The notes below the pieces were generated by a model. That model made no database searches. It saw nothing but the letters and a program-made list of their open reading frames with translations, and had not been told where the DNA came from. Shown here in pieces: positions 56,402-64,000 of a stretch of DNA of 64,000 nt. Numbering within the stretch: the stretch's first letter is position 1; every line of letters starts with the position of its first letter. The DNA lies in contig NZ_SDPV01000002.1 of assembly GCF_004135625.1 (NCBI RefSeq), positions 310,001 through 374,000 of the forward strand, in the 5' to 3' direction. This DNA comes from Pelagerythrobacter rhizovicinus. Its GTDB lineage: Bacteria; Pseudomonadota; Alphaproteobacteria; Sphingomonadales; Sphingomonadaceae. The translations under genes and the position numbers were made by a program.

Positions 56402-56962
56402 ATGACTGTTATCCCGCGCTGCCCTCAGGGGCAGCCGAAGGCGGCCCTTGCCGCCGGACCTCGCCGCGTGGCGAATGCGCTCGTTGCCGCGCTCGCTCTC
56501 GCCCTCCCCCTGTCCGCCTGCGGCTCAGCGCCTGACGCGGATACCCGCACCGACGCGACTGCCAGCCGAACCACCGTGGAGCGCGCCTGGTCGCGCGAGA
56601 CCGCGCCCGGCCAGGACGCCGGCGGTGCCTTCCTGACGATCGTCAACCCGGGCAGCGCACCCGACCGCCTGATCGGCGGCAAGGCCTCCATTGCGGGGGA
56701 TGTACAGGTCCACACGGTCGACATGACGGACGGCGTCATGCGTATGCGCCAACTCGCGGAGGGTCTGGAGATTCCCGCAGGCGGAACGGTGACGCTGGCG
56801 CCGGGCGGCTATCACATCATGCTGATGGACCTGCAGCGCCCCCTCACCCGCGGCGACGCAGTGCCGCTGACGCTCGAGTTCGAGAAGGCGGGCCGCATCG
56901 AGGTAAACCTCGCGGTCCAGCCCATCGGCGCCGCCGGGCCCGGGGAGGCGCACCATGACTGA
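56402..56962 (+). CDS. PCu(A)C-type periplasmic copper chaperone lipoprotein
   Basis: The 186-residue protein has a lipobox LSAC (C40) after an unusually long N-terminal stretch, then a cupredoxin-like PCu(A)C domain. Copper ligands are seen as H104 in QVHTVDM, M113/M115 in VMRMR, and H138/M140 in GGYHIM. PCu(A)C brings Cu(I) to the CuA site of cytochrome oxidase, often with SCO. The start may be downstream of ATG 56402. It overlaps the SCO gene by 8 bases. Confidence 0.88.
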   Translation: MTVIPRCPQGQPKAALAAGPRRVANALVAALALALPLSACGSAPDADTRTDATASRTTVERAWSRETAPGQDAGGAFLTIVNPGSAPDRLIGGKASIAGDVQVHTVDMTDGVMRMRQLAEGLEIPAGGTVTLAPGGYHIMLMDLQRPLTRGDAVPLTLEFEKAGRIEVNLAVQPIGAAGPGEAHHD

Positions 56963-57587
56963 TCCCGCACCTTCTGGCCGCACCGCAAAGCGCCTCAAGG
57001 CCCTGCGCGCGATCCTCTGGGCTCTCGTCCTGCTCGCAGCGGGCGCGGGGCTCTACGCCCTCCTGAACCGAAGCGAGCAGCCGCCCGAAGCGGCGCCCTA
57101 CGGCGATGCGGTGGGCGGCCCCTTCGCCCTCACCGCGCCCGATGGCTCCACGGTCACCGAGCGGACGCTCGCCGGCAAGCCCTTCGCCTTGTTCTTCGGC
57201 TTCACCCGCTGCCCCGACGTCTGCCCGACGACCCTCGCCCGGCTGGCGCAATTGCGGGAGCGGATGGGCGAGCAGGGCGACGGATTCGAAATCGTCTTCG
57301 TCTCGGTCGATCCGGAATCCGACACGCCGGAGGACATCGGCCGCTACGTCGCGCTGTTCGACACCCCGATCCTGGGGCTCACCGGCACGAAGGAACAGAT
57401 CGACGCGATCGTCGGCGCCTACCACGCCTTCTACGAGAAAGTGCCGACGGAGGGCGGCGGCTACACCGTCGACCACACGGCCTCGGTGTTCCTGATGGAC
57501 CGCGAGGGCAAGCTGCAGTCGATCATCGACCATCACGAAAGCGCCGAGACCTCGCTCGACAAGCTCGAGCGGCTCGTCAGCGCCTGA
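56955..57587 (+). CDS. SCO1/SenC family copper protein
   Basis: The 210-residue protein has an N-terminal anchor helix (about 18-36), a thioredoxin fold, and the copper site C86-x3-C90 in TRCPDVCPTT with H174 in VDHTAS. It helps put copper into the CuA centre of cytochrome c oxidase, or acts as a thiol reductase there. ATG 56955 lies inside the PCu(A)C end, so the two are coupled. Confidence 0.93.
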   Translation: MTDPAPSGRTAKRLKALRAILWALVLLAAGAGLYALLNRSEQPPEAAPYGDAVGGPFALTAPDGSTVTERTLAGKPFALFFGFTRCPDVCPTTLARLAQLRERMGEQGDGFEIVFVSVDPESDTPEDIGRYVALFDTPILGLTGTKEQIDAIVGAYHAFYEKVPTEGGGYTVDHTASVFLMDREGKLQSIIDHHESAETSLDKLERLVSA

Positions 57588-57604
57588 ACGCACGGGAGGA
57601 CACC

Positions 57605-59596
57605 ATGTCCCTTTCACGCCTTGCGCTGGCCGCGCCGCTGCTCGCCTGCGCTCTTCCCGCCCACGCGGAAACCGCCGCCCTGGCGGAGGGCCGCACGATC
57701 ATCGTGACCGGCACTCGCGCGGCCGACGAAGCCGAGGCGCGCGCCGCCGCGACGCCCGGGGGAAGCGACGTCGTCACCCACGACGAATATGCCGACAAGT
57801 CGCTCGTCTCGCTGCGCGACGCGCTCGCCTTCTCGCCCGGCGTCTATCTCCAGCCGCGCTACGGGCAGGAGGTGCGGATCTCGATCCGCGGTTCCGGTCT
57901 CTCGCGCGGCTACCACATGCGCGGCATCACGCTGCTGCAGGACGGGGTGCCGATCAACCTCGCCGACGACAACGGCGATTTCCAGGAGCTCGAGCCGATC
58001 TTCTTCGACCATCTCGAAGTCTATCGCGGGGCCAACGCGCTGCGCTTCGGCTCGGGCACGCTGGGGGGCGCGATCAACGGGGTGACGCCCACAGGCGAGA
58101 CCGCGCCGGGGCTCTACCTGCGCGGCGACGCCGGCAGCTTCGGTACCTGGCGCGGGCTCATCTCGGCCGGCACCGCGATCGGAGCGGGCAACGCCTGGGC
58201 CGCCCTCAGCCTCGACGGTTCGGACGGCGACCGCGACCACGCCCGGCGGCGCTCGCTCCGCTTCCACGGCAATGTCGGGCTCGACATCACCGAAGCGGTG
58301 GAGACGCGCTTCTACGCCAGCGTGAACGACATCGATCAGAAACTGCCCGGCGCGCTCGAGCTCGAAACGGTTCGCGACGCGCCGGAGACCGGCAACTTCG
58401 CGGGCGATCAGGCGCGCGACATCGATTCCCTCCGGCTGCAGAACCGCACCCGGTTCGGCTTCGACGGCGGACGGGTCGATGCCGGTGTCTTCCTCAACGC
58501 GAAGTCGCTCTACCACCCGATCTTCCAGGTGGTGGACCAGGAGTCGGTGGACCGCGGCGTCTATGCCCGGCTCGACTACGCCTCCGGCCCGTTCGAGCTG
58601 ACGCTGGGCGGGGAGGCGCGGTTCGGCGAGGTCGCCTCCAAACGCTTCGTCAATCTCGACGGCAGGCGCGGCGAGCGGACGTTCGATGCCCGGCAGGATG
58701 CCCGGACCGCCAACATCTACGGCGAGGTGCGCTTCCGCCCGGTGGCCTCGCTGCAACTGATCGCAGGCGGCATCTACGCCGACGGCTACCGCGAGCAGCA
58801 CCTGCGCTACGACGCGTTCCAGGGCGGCCCCACCGACGTAACGGGCCGGGCGGACTTCGATGCCTTCTCGCCCAAATTCGGCCTGCTCTACGAGCCGGCG
58901 CCGGGCGTCCAGGTCTTCGCCAACTACAGCCGCTCGGTCGAATTCCCCGGCTTCATCGAGCTGGCGCAAGTCGCAAGCTTCGTGGAGCTCGATCCGCAGC
59001 GCGCCTGGAGCCTCGAAGTCGGCACGCGCGGCCGCGGGGGCATCGCCGAATGGGACCTCGCCGCCTATCGCGCCGACCTGAGCGGAGAGCTGCTCCAGTT
59101 CGATGTCGGGCCGGACATTCCCGCATCGACCTTCAACGCGGGCGAGACGCGGCACCAGGGCGTCGAGGCGGCGCTGGCGCTCGACTTCGCGGAATGGCTC
59201 CAGCTTCGGCAGGTCTACCAGTACAGCGCCTTCCGCTTCGTGGGCGATCCGCAATACGGCGATAACCGCCTGCCGGTCGTGCCCGAGCACGTCTATCGCG
59301 CCGAACTGCGGCTCGGGACCGACGCGCTCCACGTCGCGCCCAACATCGAGTGGGTCCCCCGCGGCGCCTGGGCCGATTACGCCAACACGCTGCGGGTGGA
59401 CGGCTATGCGCTGGTCGGCCTGACCGCGGGGGCGACGGTCGCCGAGGGAATCGACCTGTTCCTCGACGCCCGCAACCTGCTGGGCGAGAAGGCGGTCGGC
59501 GACATCAGCGCGGCGATCGGCGCCACGCCGGCATCGGCGATCTTCTATCCCGTAGAGCGGCGCGCCGTGTTCGGCGGCGTCCGCGCCCGCTTCTAG
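57605..59596 (+). CDS. TonB-dependent receptor of the copper cluster
   Basis: The 663-residue outer-membrane receptor has a signal peptide ending AHAE (residue about 22), a TonB-box-like IIVTGTR, a plug with RISIRGSGLSRGYHMRGI and a 22-strand barrel ending in Arg-Ala-Arg-Phe. Its place between SCO and PepSY genes suggests import of copper or a metal complex, as for OprC/NosA, though ferric-siderophore uptake is possible. ATG 57605 follows GGGAGGAC. Confidence 0.9.
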   Translation: MSLSRLALAAPLLACALPAHAETAALAEGRTIIVTGTRAADEAEARAAATPGGSDVVTHDEYADKSLVSLRDALAFSPGVYLQPRYGQEVRISIRGSGLSRGYHMRGITLLQDGVPINLADDNGDFQELEPIFFDHLEVYRGANALRFGSGTLGGAINGVTPTGETAPGLYLRGDAGSFGTWRGLISAGTAIGAGNAWAALSLDGSDGDRDHARRRSLRFHGNVGLDITEAVETRFYASVNDIDQKLPGALELETVRDAPETGNFAGDQARDIDSLRLQNRTRFGFDGGRVDAGVFLNAKSLYHPIFQVVDQESVDRGVYARLDYASGPFELTLGGEARFGEVASKRFVNLDGRRGERTFDARQDARTANIYGEVRFRPVASLQLIAGGIYADGYREQHLRYDAFQGGPTDVTGRADFDAFSPKFGLLYEPAPGVQVFANYSRSVEFPGFIELAQVASFVELDPQRAWSLEVGTRGRGGIAEWDLAAYRADLSGELLQFDVGPDIPASTFNAGETRHQGVEAALALDFAEWLQLRQVYQYSAFRFVGDPQYGDNRLPVVPEHVYRAELRLGTDALHVAPNIEWVPRGAWADYANTLRVDGYALVGLTAGATVAEGIDLFLDARNLLGEKAVGDISAAIGATPASAIFYPVERRAVFGGVRARF

Positions 59597-59609
59597 GAGG
59601 AGGCGCGTC

Positions 59610-60938
59610 ATGGCCGACACGGCACTCTATCGCAGGGTCTGGCGCTGGCATTTCTATGCCGGGTTGTTCGTGCTGCCCTTCGTGCTGATCCTCTCCGCCA
59701 CCGGCGCGGTCTATCTGTTCAAGCCGCAGATCGACCGGTGGGAGGAAAGCGCGTTCCGCGGACTCTCGGCGGAGGGCGCGGTGTCGGCCGACGCGCAGCT
59801 CGAGGCGGCGCTGGAGGCCTATCCGGGCAGCCGGTTCAATCATTACCGCCTGCCGGAGGCGCCGGGCGACGCGGCCATGCTCCAGCTCGCCTTGCCGGGC
59901 GGCGAGCTGGCCGAGGTCTTCGTCTCGCCGCAGGGCGAAGTGCTCGGCGCCCTCGACCCCGACGCGCGGATTGCGGCCACCGTGGCGCGAATCCACGGCA
60001 CGCTGCTGCTCGGCGAATGGGGCGACCGGCTGGTGGAGCTGGTGGCGAGCTGGACCATCGTGATGATCCTCAGTGGCCTCTATCTTTGGTGGCCGCGTCC
60101 GTTCAGCGCGGCGGGCACCTTCTGGCCGCGCCTGTCGCTGCGCGGGCGGCCGCTGCTGAGGGACATTCACCGGGTCACCGGCTTCTGGATCTCGGGGCTG
60201 GTGCTGGTCATGCTCGCCAGCGGCCTCCCGTGGGCCGGCGTATGGGGCAGCGGCTTCAAGTGGGCGCGCACCGAGCTGGGACTGATCGAGGGCCCGCAGG
60301 ACTGGAAGATCGGCGCCGGCGCCGAGCACTCGGCCCATGCGCATGGCGCGGTGGCGCACGCGCCCGAGCGGCCTTCGCACGGCCTCCCCCTCTCGGCTTT
60401 CGTCGCCAGGGCGGAGCGGGAGAACCTCGCCTTTCCCGCGCTGGTCCTGCCGCCGCACGCGCCGCAGCTCTTCGGCCCGCCGACCGGCAACGAGTGGACC
60501 GCCAAGTCGCAGGCGCAGAACCGGCCGCTGGTGCGTTCGGTGACCTACGACCCACTCACCGGCGCCGAGACCGGCCGCAGGGGCTTCGCCGACCAGCACC
60601 CGATCGACCGCGCGGTCAACTACGGCATCGCCTGGCACGAAGGGCAGCTCTTCGGCCTCGCCAACCAGCTCATCGGCCTCGCGACCGCGCTCGCGCTGAT
60701 CGCGGTGACCGTGCTCGGCGCCGCAATGTGGTGGAAGCGCCGTCCGCGCGGGGCGCTCGGCGCACCACGCGGCGCCGAACGGCCCCTCGGTCCGTGGTTA
60801 TGGGTCGCGGTCGCCGTGCTGGCGATCCTGCTGCCGCTGTTCGGCCTCTCGCTGCTGGCGGTCCTCGCAGCCGAGTTCCTGTGGAACCGGCTGCGAGGCG
60901 CGATGCGGCGAAGCGAGCCTCAGTCCTCCCACCAGTAG
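59610..60938 (+). CDS. PepSY-domain membrane protein, possible metal reductase
   Basis: The 442-residue protein has four main membrane helices with His residues at or near their ends (WRWHFYAG, RIHGTLL, RDIHRVTG, AWHEGQ) and PepSY-type periplasmic parts, as in the PepSY-associated TM / PiuB group that may bind haem and reduce metal. It follows the TonB receptor by 13 bases. A His-rich stretch HSAHAHGAVAH near residues 236-246 could bind metal. Its stop overlaps the convergent amidohydrolase gene by 19 bases. Confidence 0.85.
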   Translation: MADTALYRRVWRWHFYAGLFVLPFVLILSATGAVYLFKPQIDRWEESAFRGLSAEGAVSADAQLEAALEAYPGSRFNHYRLPEAPGDAAMLQLALPGGELAEVFVSPQGEVLGALDPDARIAATVARIHGTLLLGEWGDRLVELVASWTIVMILSGLYLWWPRPFSAAGTFWPRLSLRGRPLLRDIHRVTGFWISGLVLVMLASGLPWAGVWGSGFKWARTELGLIEGPQDWKIGAGAEHSAHAHGAVAHAPERPSHGLPLSAFVARAERENLAFPALVLPPHAPQLFGPPTGNEWTAKSQAQNRPLVRSVTYDPLTGAETGRRGFADQHPIDRAVNYGIAWHEGQLFGLANQLIGLATALALIAVTVLGAAMWWKRRPRGALGAPRGAERPLGPWLWVAVAVLAILLPLFGLSLLAVLAAEFLWNRLRGAMRRSEPQSSHQ

Positions 60939-63900
60939 GGCAGGCGCCGGGAGTCGCCGGTCTCGACCTCGTTCATCGTCCGCGCATCATAGAGGCGGCC
61001 GCCGAGCATGACGCGCTCGATGTCGTCACTCGCCATGATGTCCTGCGACGGATCGGCCGAGAGGATGACGAGGTCGGCAAGCTTGCCCGGCTCGAGGCTG
61101 CCGATGTCGCGGTCCATGCCGAGCGACTGCGCGGCGACGATCGTGCCCGCCCGCAGCGCCTCGACCGGGCTCATCCCGCCCCGCGCGAAGCTCCACAGCT
61201 CCCAGTGCGCGGCGATGCCCGGCTGCTGCCCGTGCGCGCCGATGGAGACCTTCACCCCGCGCTCGGCCAGCTTGGCGGCCTCGCGCGCGCTGTCGTCGTC
61301 GACGAAGGCCCATTCCGGCGCCTTCACCCGGCGTGCGGTCGCGGCGAGCAGCTGGCGCGGCGGCGTGTGGACCAGCAGCGGGTTGTCGAACACGTCGGTC
61401 GCCTGCCGCCAGTAGGGATCGCCCGCGAGCCCGCCGTACGTCACCGTCAGGGTCGGCGTGTAGTTGCTCTGGCTCTGGCCGAAGAACTGCAGCACGTCCT
61501 CGTACATCACGTTGACCGGGACGTTGTGCTCGATCGTCGAGTTGCCGTCGGCGACCAGCGCCATGTCCATCCCGAACAGCGAGCCACCCTCGGCCACCAC
61601 CAGCATGTCCTCCGCGCGGCTGGCGGCGACGACCTGCTGGCGCTGCTCGCGCCGCGGCTGGTTGTAGTTCTTGATCGAGATGCCGCCCTGCGCCTTGATC
61701 CGGCGGACGTGGGCGAGCGCATCATCGTAGCTGTCGATCCGCGCATAGACGCCCGCGGCCTTGGCCCCGTAGACCACTTCGCCGGTCGAGAAGATGCGCG
61801 GGCCGAGCAGCTCGCCCGCACGCTGGCGTTCGGCGGCGGCGAAGATCATGCTCGCGCTCGACGAGGGATCGTGGATCGTGGTCACGCCCATCGCGAGGTC
61901 CTGGACCAGCGCCCAGTTCTGCTGCGGGACGAGATCGCCGACACCTTGCGGCCCGTGCGCATGCGCATCGATCAGGCCGGGCATGATCGTCTTGCCGCTC
62001 GCATCCACCACCGTCGCGCCGCCGGGGATGCTGACGCTGCCGGCGGAGCCGACCGCGACGATGCGGTCGCCCTCGATCACGATCGTGCCGTTGTCGATCG
62101 CGCCGGCATCCTCGCCCGCCATCGTCAGGATGCGGGCGCCGGTCAGCGCGACCGTGCCGCTCGGCTTGGCGGCGCGGACGGTGCGCGCGATCGAGATGCC
62201 GCTCTCGGGCGGGGTGAAGCCGGGCGCGCCTTCCGCCTGGGGCGCGCGCGGGAACATCGCCGCGGCCGTGGCGCGATAGACCGTCGGTCCCATCGACCAG
62301 TAGAGCGTGTCGCCCCCGCCCGACCAGCCGATATATTCGGCGCCGCCCTTGCTGGCGCGGACCACCGGCAGGACTTTCGCCTCCTCGTCCACTTCGACCG
62401 CCTGCCCGCCGGGCATCAGCGGCATGGCGAACACTTCGTAGTTCTGGCGGAAGGCGAAGAACTCGCCGTTCGGCGAGACGCGGAAGTCGCTCGCCAGCTC
62501 GCCCTGCGCGTGCACGCGGCGCGCCTCGCCGTTGAGGTCGGCGGAGATGAGCTGCAGCTTGCCGCCCTCGCGGCCGAGCATGAACACCCGCTCGCCGTCG
62601 GCGCCGAACTGCGGATCGCCGAGATCGCGTGCGATCAGCTCGGGCGTGCCGCCCGACACGGGCACGCGGTAGACGCCTGGGTCTTCCGAGTACTCGGGCG
62701 CCGTCAGGCTGCCGCCCGCGCGCTTCTCGAACACCAGCGTGCGGCCGTCGGGCGAGAACTGCGGCACCGCGTAGTGGCCCGGCTGGCGGGTCACCGTGCG
62801 CGCGTTGCGGCCATTGGCGTCGGCGACGACGATCTCGCCCAGCCCGGCGTCGGTCCAGCGCACCCAGGCAAGCTGGCGCCCGTCGCGCGACCAGGCCGGC
62901 CACAGCTCCAGCGCCTCGTCCTGCTGGGTCAGGCGCCGCGGCTCACCGCCGGCAGTGTCCTTGACGTAGAGCTTGCCGAGGCTGGCGAAGACGACGCGGC
63001 CGCCATCGGGCGAGATCGCGGCGAACTTCGGCATTCTGGCGACGAAAGTATCGGGCGCCACCGGGATCGCCGGATGGGGCGCATCGGCGACGCCGCGCGT
63101 GTCGTCGATGGCGAAGGGGATCTCGCTAAGCCCGCTGCCGTCGGCGTTCACCCGGCGCAGCTTGCCGCCCGCCCAGAACACCACGCTGCGGCTGTCGGGC
63201 GTCCAGTCCATGTTGGGATAGACGCCGTAGACCGCCCATGTCTCCTGCATATCGAGGTCGAGATCGCCGTAGATCATCCGTTCCTCGCCGGTCTCCAGGT
63301 CCTTGACCCAGAGCTGCGACTGGTCCTTGTCGCGCCGCACGAAGGAAAGCAGCCTGCCGTCGGGCGACGGGTTGGGGCGGACCGAGCCGCCGTAGCCGGA
63401 GACCGCCGTGGTGACCTCGCCGGTCTTGAGGTCGTAGCGTTCGATCTCGAACATGCTCTGGGTCGAATCCTGCGCATATTCGAAGATCGGACCCGGCGTG
63501 ACGTTGCGCGTGTAGTAGATCGCGCTGCCGTCGGGCGCATAGACCGGCTCGCCCAGTTCCTTCTGGAGCTGCTCGCTCGCACGCTCGACCAGCGCCACGC
63601 CGCTGCCGCCCGAGACGTGGTAGATCCAGACTTCGCCGGTGCCCAGCGAACGCCCGGTCGTGAAATGCTTCCTCGCCGCGATGAAGCGCCCGTCGGGGCT
63701 CCAGGTCGGCTGGTTGAGCAGGCGGAACTTCTCCTTGGTGACCTGCCGCTTGTCCGACCCGTCGGCGTTCATCACCCAGATGTTGTCGCCGCCGCCCCGG
63801 TCGGAGGTGAAGGCGATCCGGCTCCCGTCGGGAGAGAAGCGCGGCTGCACTTCCCACGCCAGCCCCTCCGCGATCCGCCGGGGCGTGCCGCCGGTGATCG

Positions 63901-64000
63901 GCATGGTGTAGATGTCGCCGAGCAGCGCGAACGCAACGGTGCTGCCGTCGGGCGAGACGTCGACGTCCATCCATGTGCCTTCGTCGGTGCGGATCGGAAC
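60920..64000 (-). CDS. TolB-propeller amidohydrolase, 5' end outside window
   Basis: The 1026 codons in the window cover most of a large secreted protein. The N-terminal two thirds is a TolB/WD40-like propeller with repeated FSPDGS/SPDGR units. The last third (from about residue 610 of the part seen) is an amidohydrolase domain with the metal motif LIDAHAHGP, IKNYN, and GVKVSIGAHGQ. This fusion is a known family of periplasmic hydrolases, probably peptidase- or imidazolonepropionase-like, substrate unknown. The reading frame is open at the right edge. Confidence 0.9.
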   Translation of the reverse strand, partial: VPIRTDEGTWMDVDVSPDGSTVAFALLGDIYTMPITGGTPRRIAEGLAWEVQPRFSPDGSRIAFTSDRGGGDNIWVMNADGSDKRQVTKEKFRLLNQPTWSPDGRFIAARKHFTTGRSLGTGEVWIYHVSGGSGVALVERASEQLQKELGEPVYAPDGSAIYYTRNVTPGPIFEYAQDSTQSMFEIERYDLKTGEVTTAVSGYGGSVRPNPSPDGRLLSFVRRDKDQSQLWVKDLETGEERMIYGDLDLDMQETWAVYGVYPNMDWTPDSRSVVFWAGGKLRRVNADGSGLSEIPFAIDDTRGVADAPHPAIPVAPDTFVARMPKFAAISPDGGRVVFASLGKLYVKDTAGGEPRRLTQQDEALELWPAWSRDGRQLAWVRWTDAGLGEIVVADANGRNARTVTRQPGHYAVPQFSPDGRTLVFEKRAGGSLTAPEYSEDPGVYRVPVSGGTPELIARDLGDPQFGADGERVFMLGREGGKLQLISADLNGEARRVHAQGELASDFRVSPNGEFFAFRQNYEVFAMPLMPGGQAVEVDEEAKVLPVVRASKGGAEYIGWSGGGDTLYWSMGPTVYRATAAAMFPRAPQAEGAPGFTPPESGISIARTVRAAKPSGTVALTGARILTMAGEDAGAIDNGTIVIEGDRIVAVGSAGSVSIPGGATVVDASGKTIMPGLIDAHAHGPQGVGDLVPQQNWALVQDLAMGVTTIHDPSSSASMIFAAAERQRAGELLGPRIFSTGEVVYGAKAAGVYARIDSYDDALAHVRRIKAQGGISIKNYNQPRREQRQQVVAASRAEDMLVVAEGGSLFGMDMALVADGNSTIEHNVPVNVMYEDVLQFFGQSQSNYTPTLTVTYGGLAGDPYWRQATDVFDNPLLVHTPPRQLLAATARRVKAPEWAFVDDDSAREAAKLAERGVKVSIGAHGQQPGIAAHWELWSFARGGMSPVEALRAGTIVAAQSLGMDRDIGSLEPGKLADLVILSADPSQDIMASDDIERVMLGGRLYDARTMNEVETGDSRRLPYWWED

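Noticed and set aside
1-64000. CRISPR arrays, tRNA or rRNA genes, insertion sequences, prophage
   Set aside because: No spaced direct repeats, cloverleaf-like runs, transposase or phage proteins were seen on either strand.

Overview
The window is high-GC DNA from an alphaproteobacterium, most likely order Sphingomonadales and close to Erythrobacteraceae. The reasons are the ptsP / DUF465 / DUF465 / DUF1465 gene order at the left end, TonB-dependent receptors paired with MFS sugar carriers, several proteins that look like sphingomonad families, and dense packing with many ATGA-type gene overlaps. I saw no tRNA, rRNA, CRISPR array, insertion sequence or phage gene, and no gene-free stretch longer than about 210 bases. 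Layout, left to right. 1-17.8 kb is mostly housekeeping and single-gene metabolism: ptsP (partial), two divergent DUF465 genes, DUF1465, glycerol kinase, an MBL hydrolase, a DUF4230 protein, a BCCT transporter, nadA, an S9 peptidase, a DMT transporter, an old yellow enzyme, a small acidic lipoprotein coupled to lipB, a membrane protein, a methyltransferase, an MFS exporter, an arsC-like gene, an orphan [2Fe-2S] hydroxylase subunit and a class II aldolase. 17.9-27.5 kb holds a MATE exporter and one chemotaxis operon: cheA-cheW-cheY-cheB-cheR, a GGDEF-EAL protein and a methyl-accepting protein with almost no periplasmic domain. The CheA has no P2 domain and ends in a degenerate receiver. 27.6-48.4 kb is a glycan-use island. 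A sugar ABC transporter ATPase, a LacI regulator and then seven genes joined by overlaps (binding protein, two permeases, esterase, GH1, endonuclease/exonuclease/phosphatase-fold lipoprotein, GH2) run rightward. A TonB receptor and a GH144-type (endo-beta-1,2-glucanase-like) lipoprotein run leftward. A GH3 beta-glucosidase coupled to a sulfatase, and an MFS sugar carrier, run rightward. Three copies of one palindrome, consensus TGnAAcCGGTTwCA, stand before lacI, between the receptor and GH3, and before the MFS gene. This ties the parts into one LacI regulon. My best hypothesis is scavenging of a decorated beta-1,2-glucan, such as the osmoregulated periplasmic glucans of other proteobacteria; this is inference. 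48.4-55.0 kb is a TetR-controlled RND efflux system (adaptor, pump, outer-membrane factor) with a perfect inverted-repeat operator over its promoter. 55.0-60.9 kb has a TSUP transporter and then a copper-handling cluster (DUF2946, PCu(A)C, SCO, TonB receptor, PepSY membrane protein). 60.9-64.0 kb is the 3' part of a beta-propeller amidohydrolase that runs off the right edge. Start codons were chosen by Shine-Dalgarno position, signal peptides and overlaps; several differ from the longest open frame.
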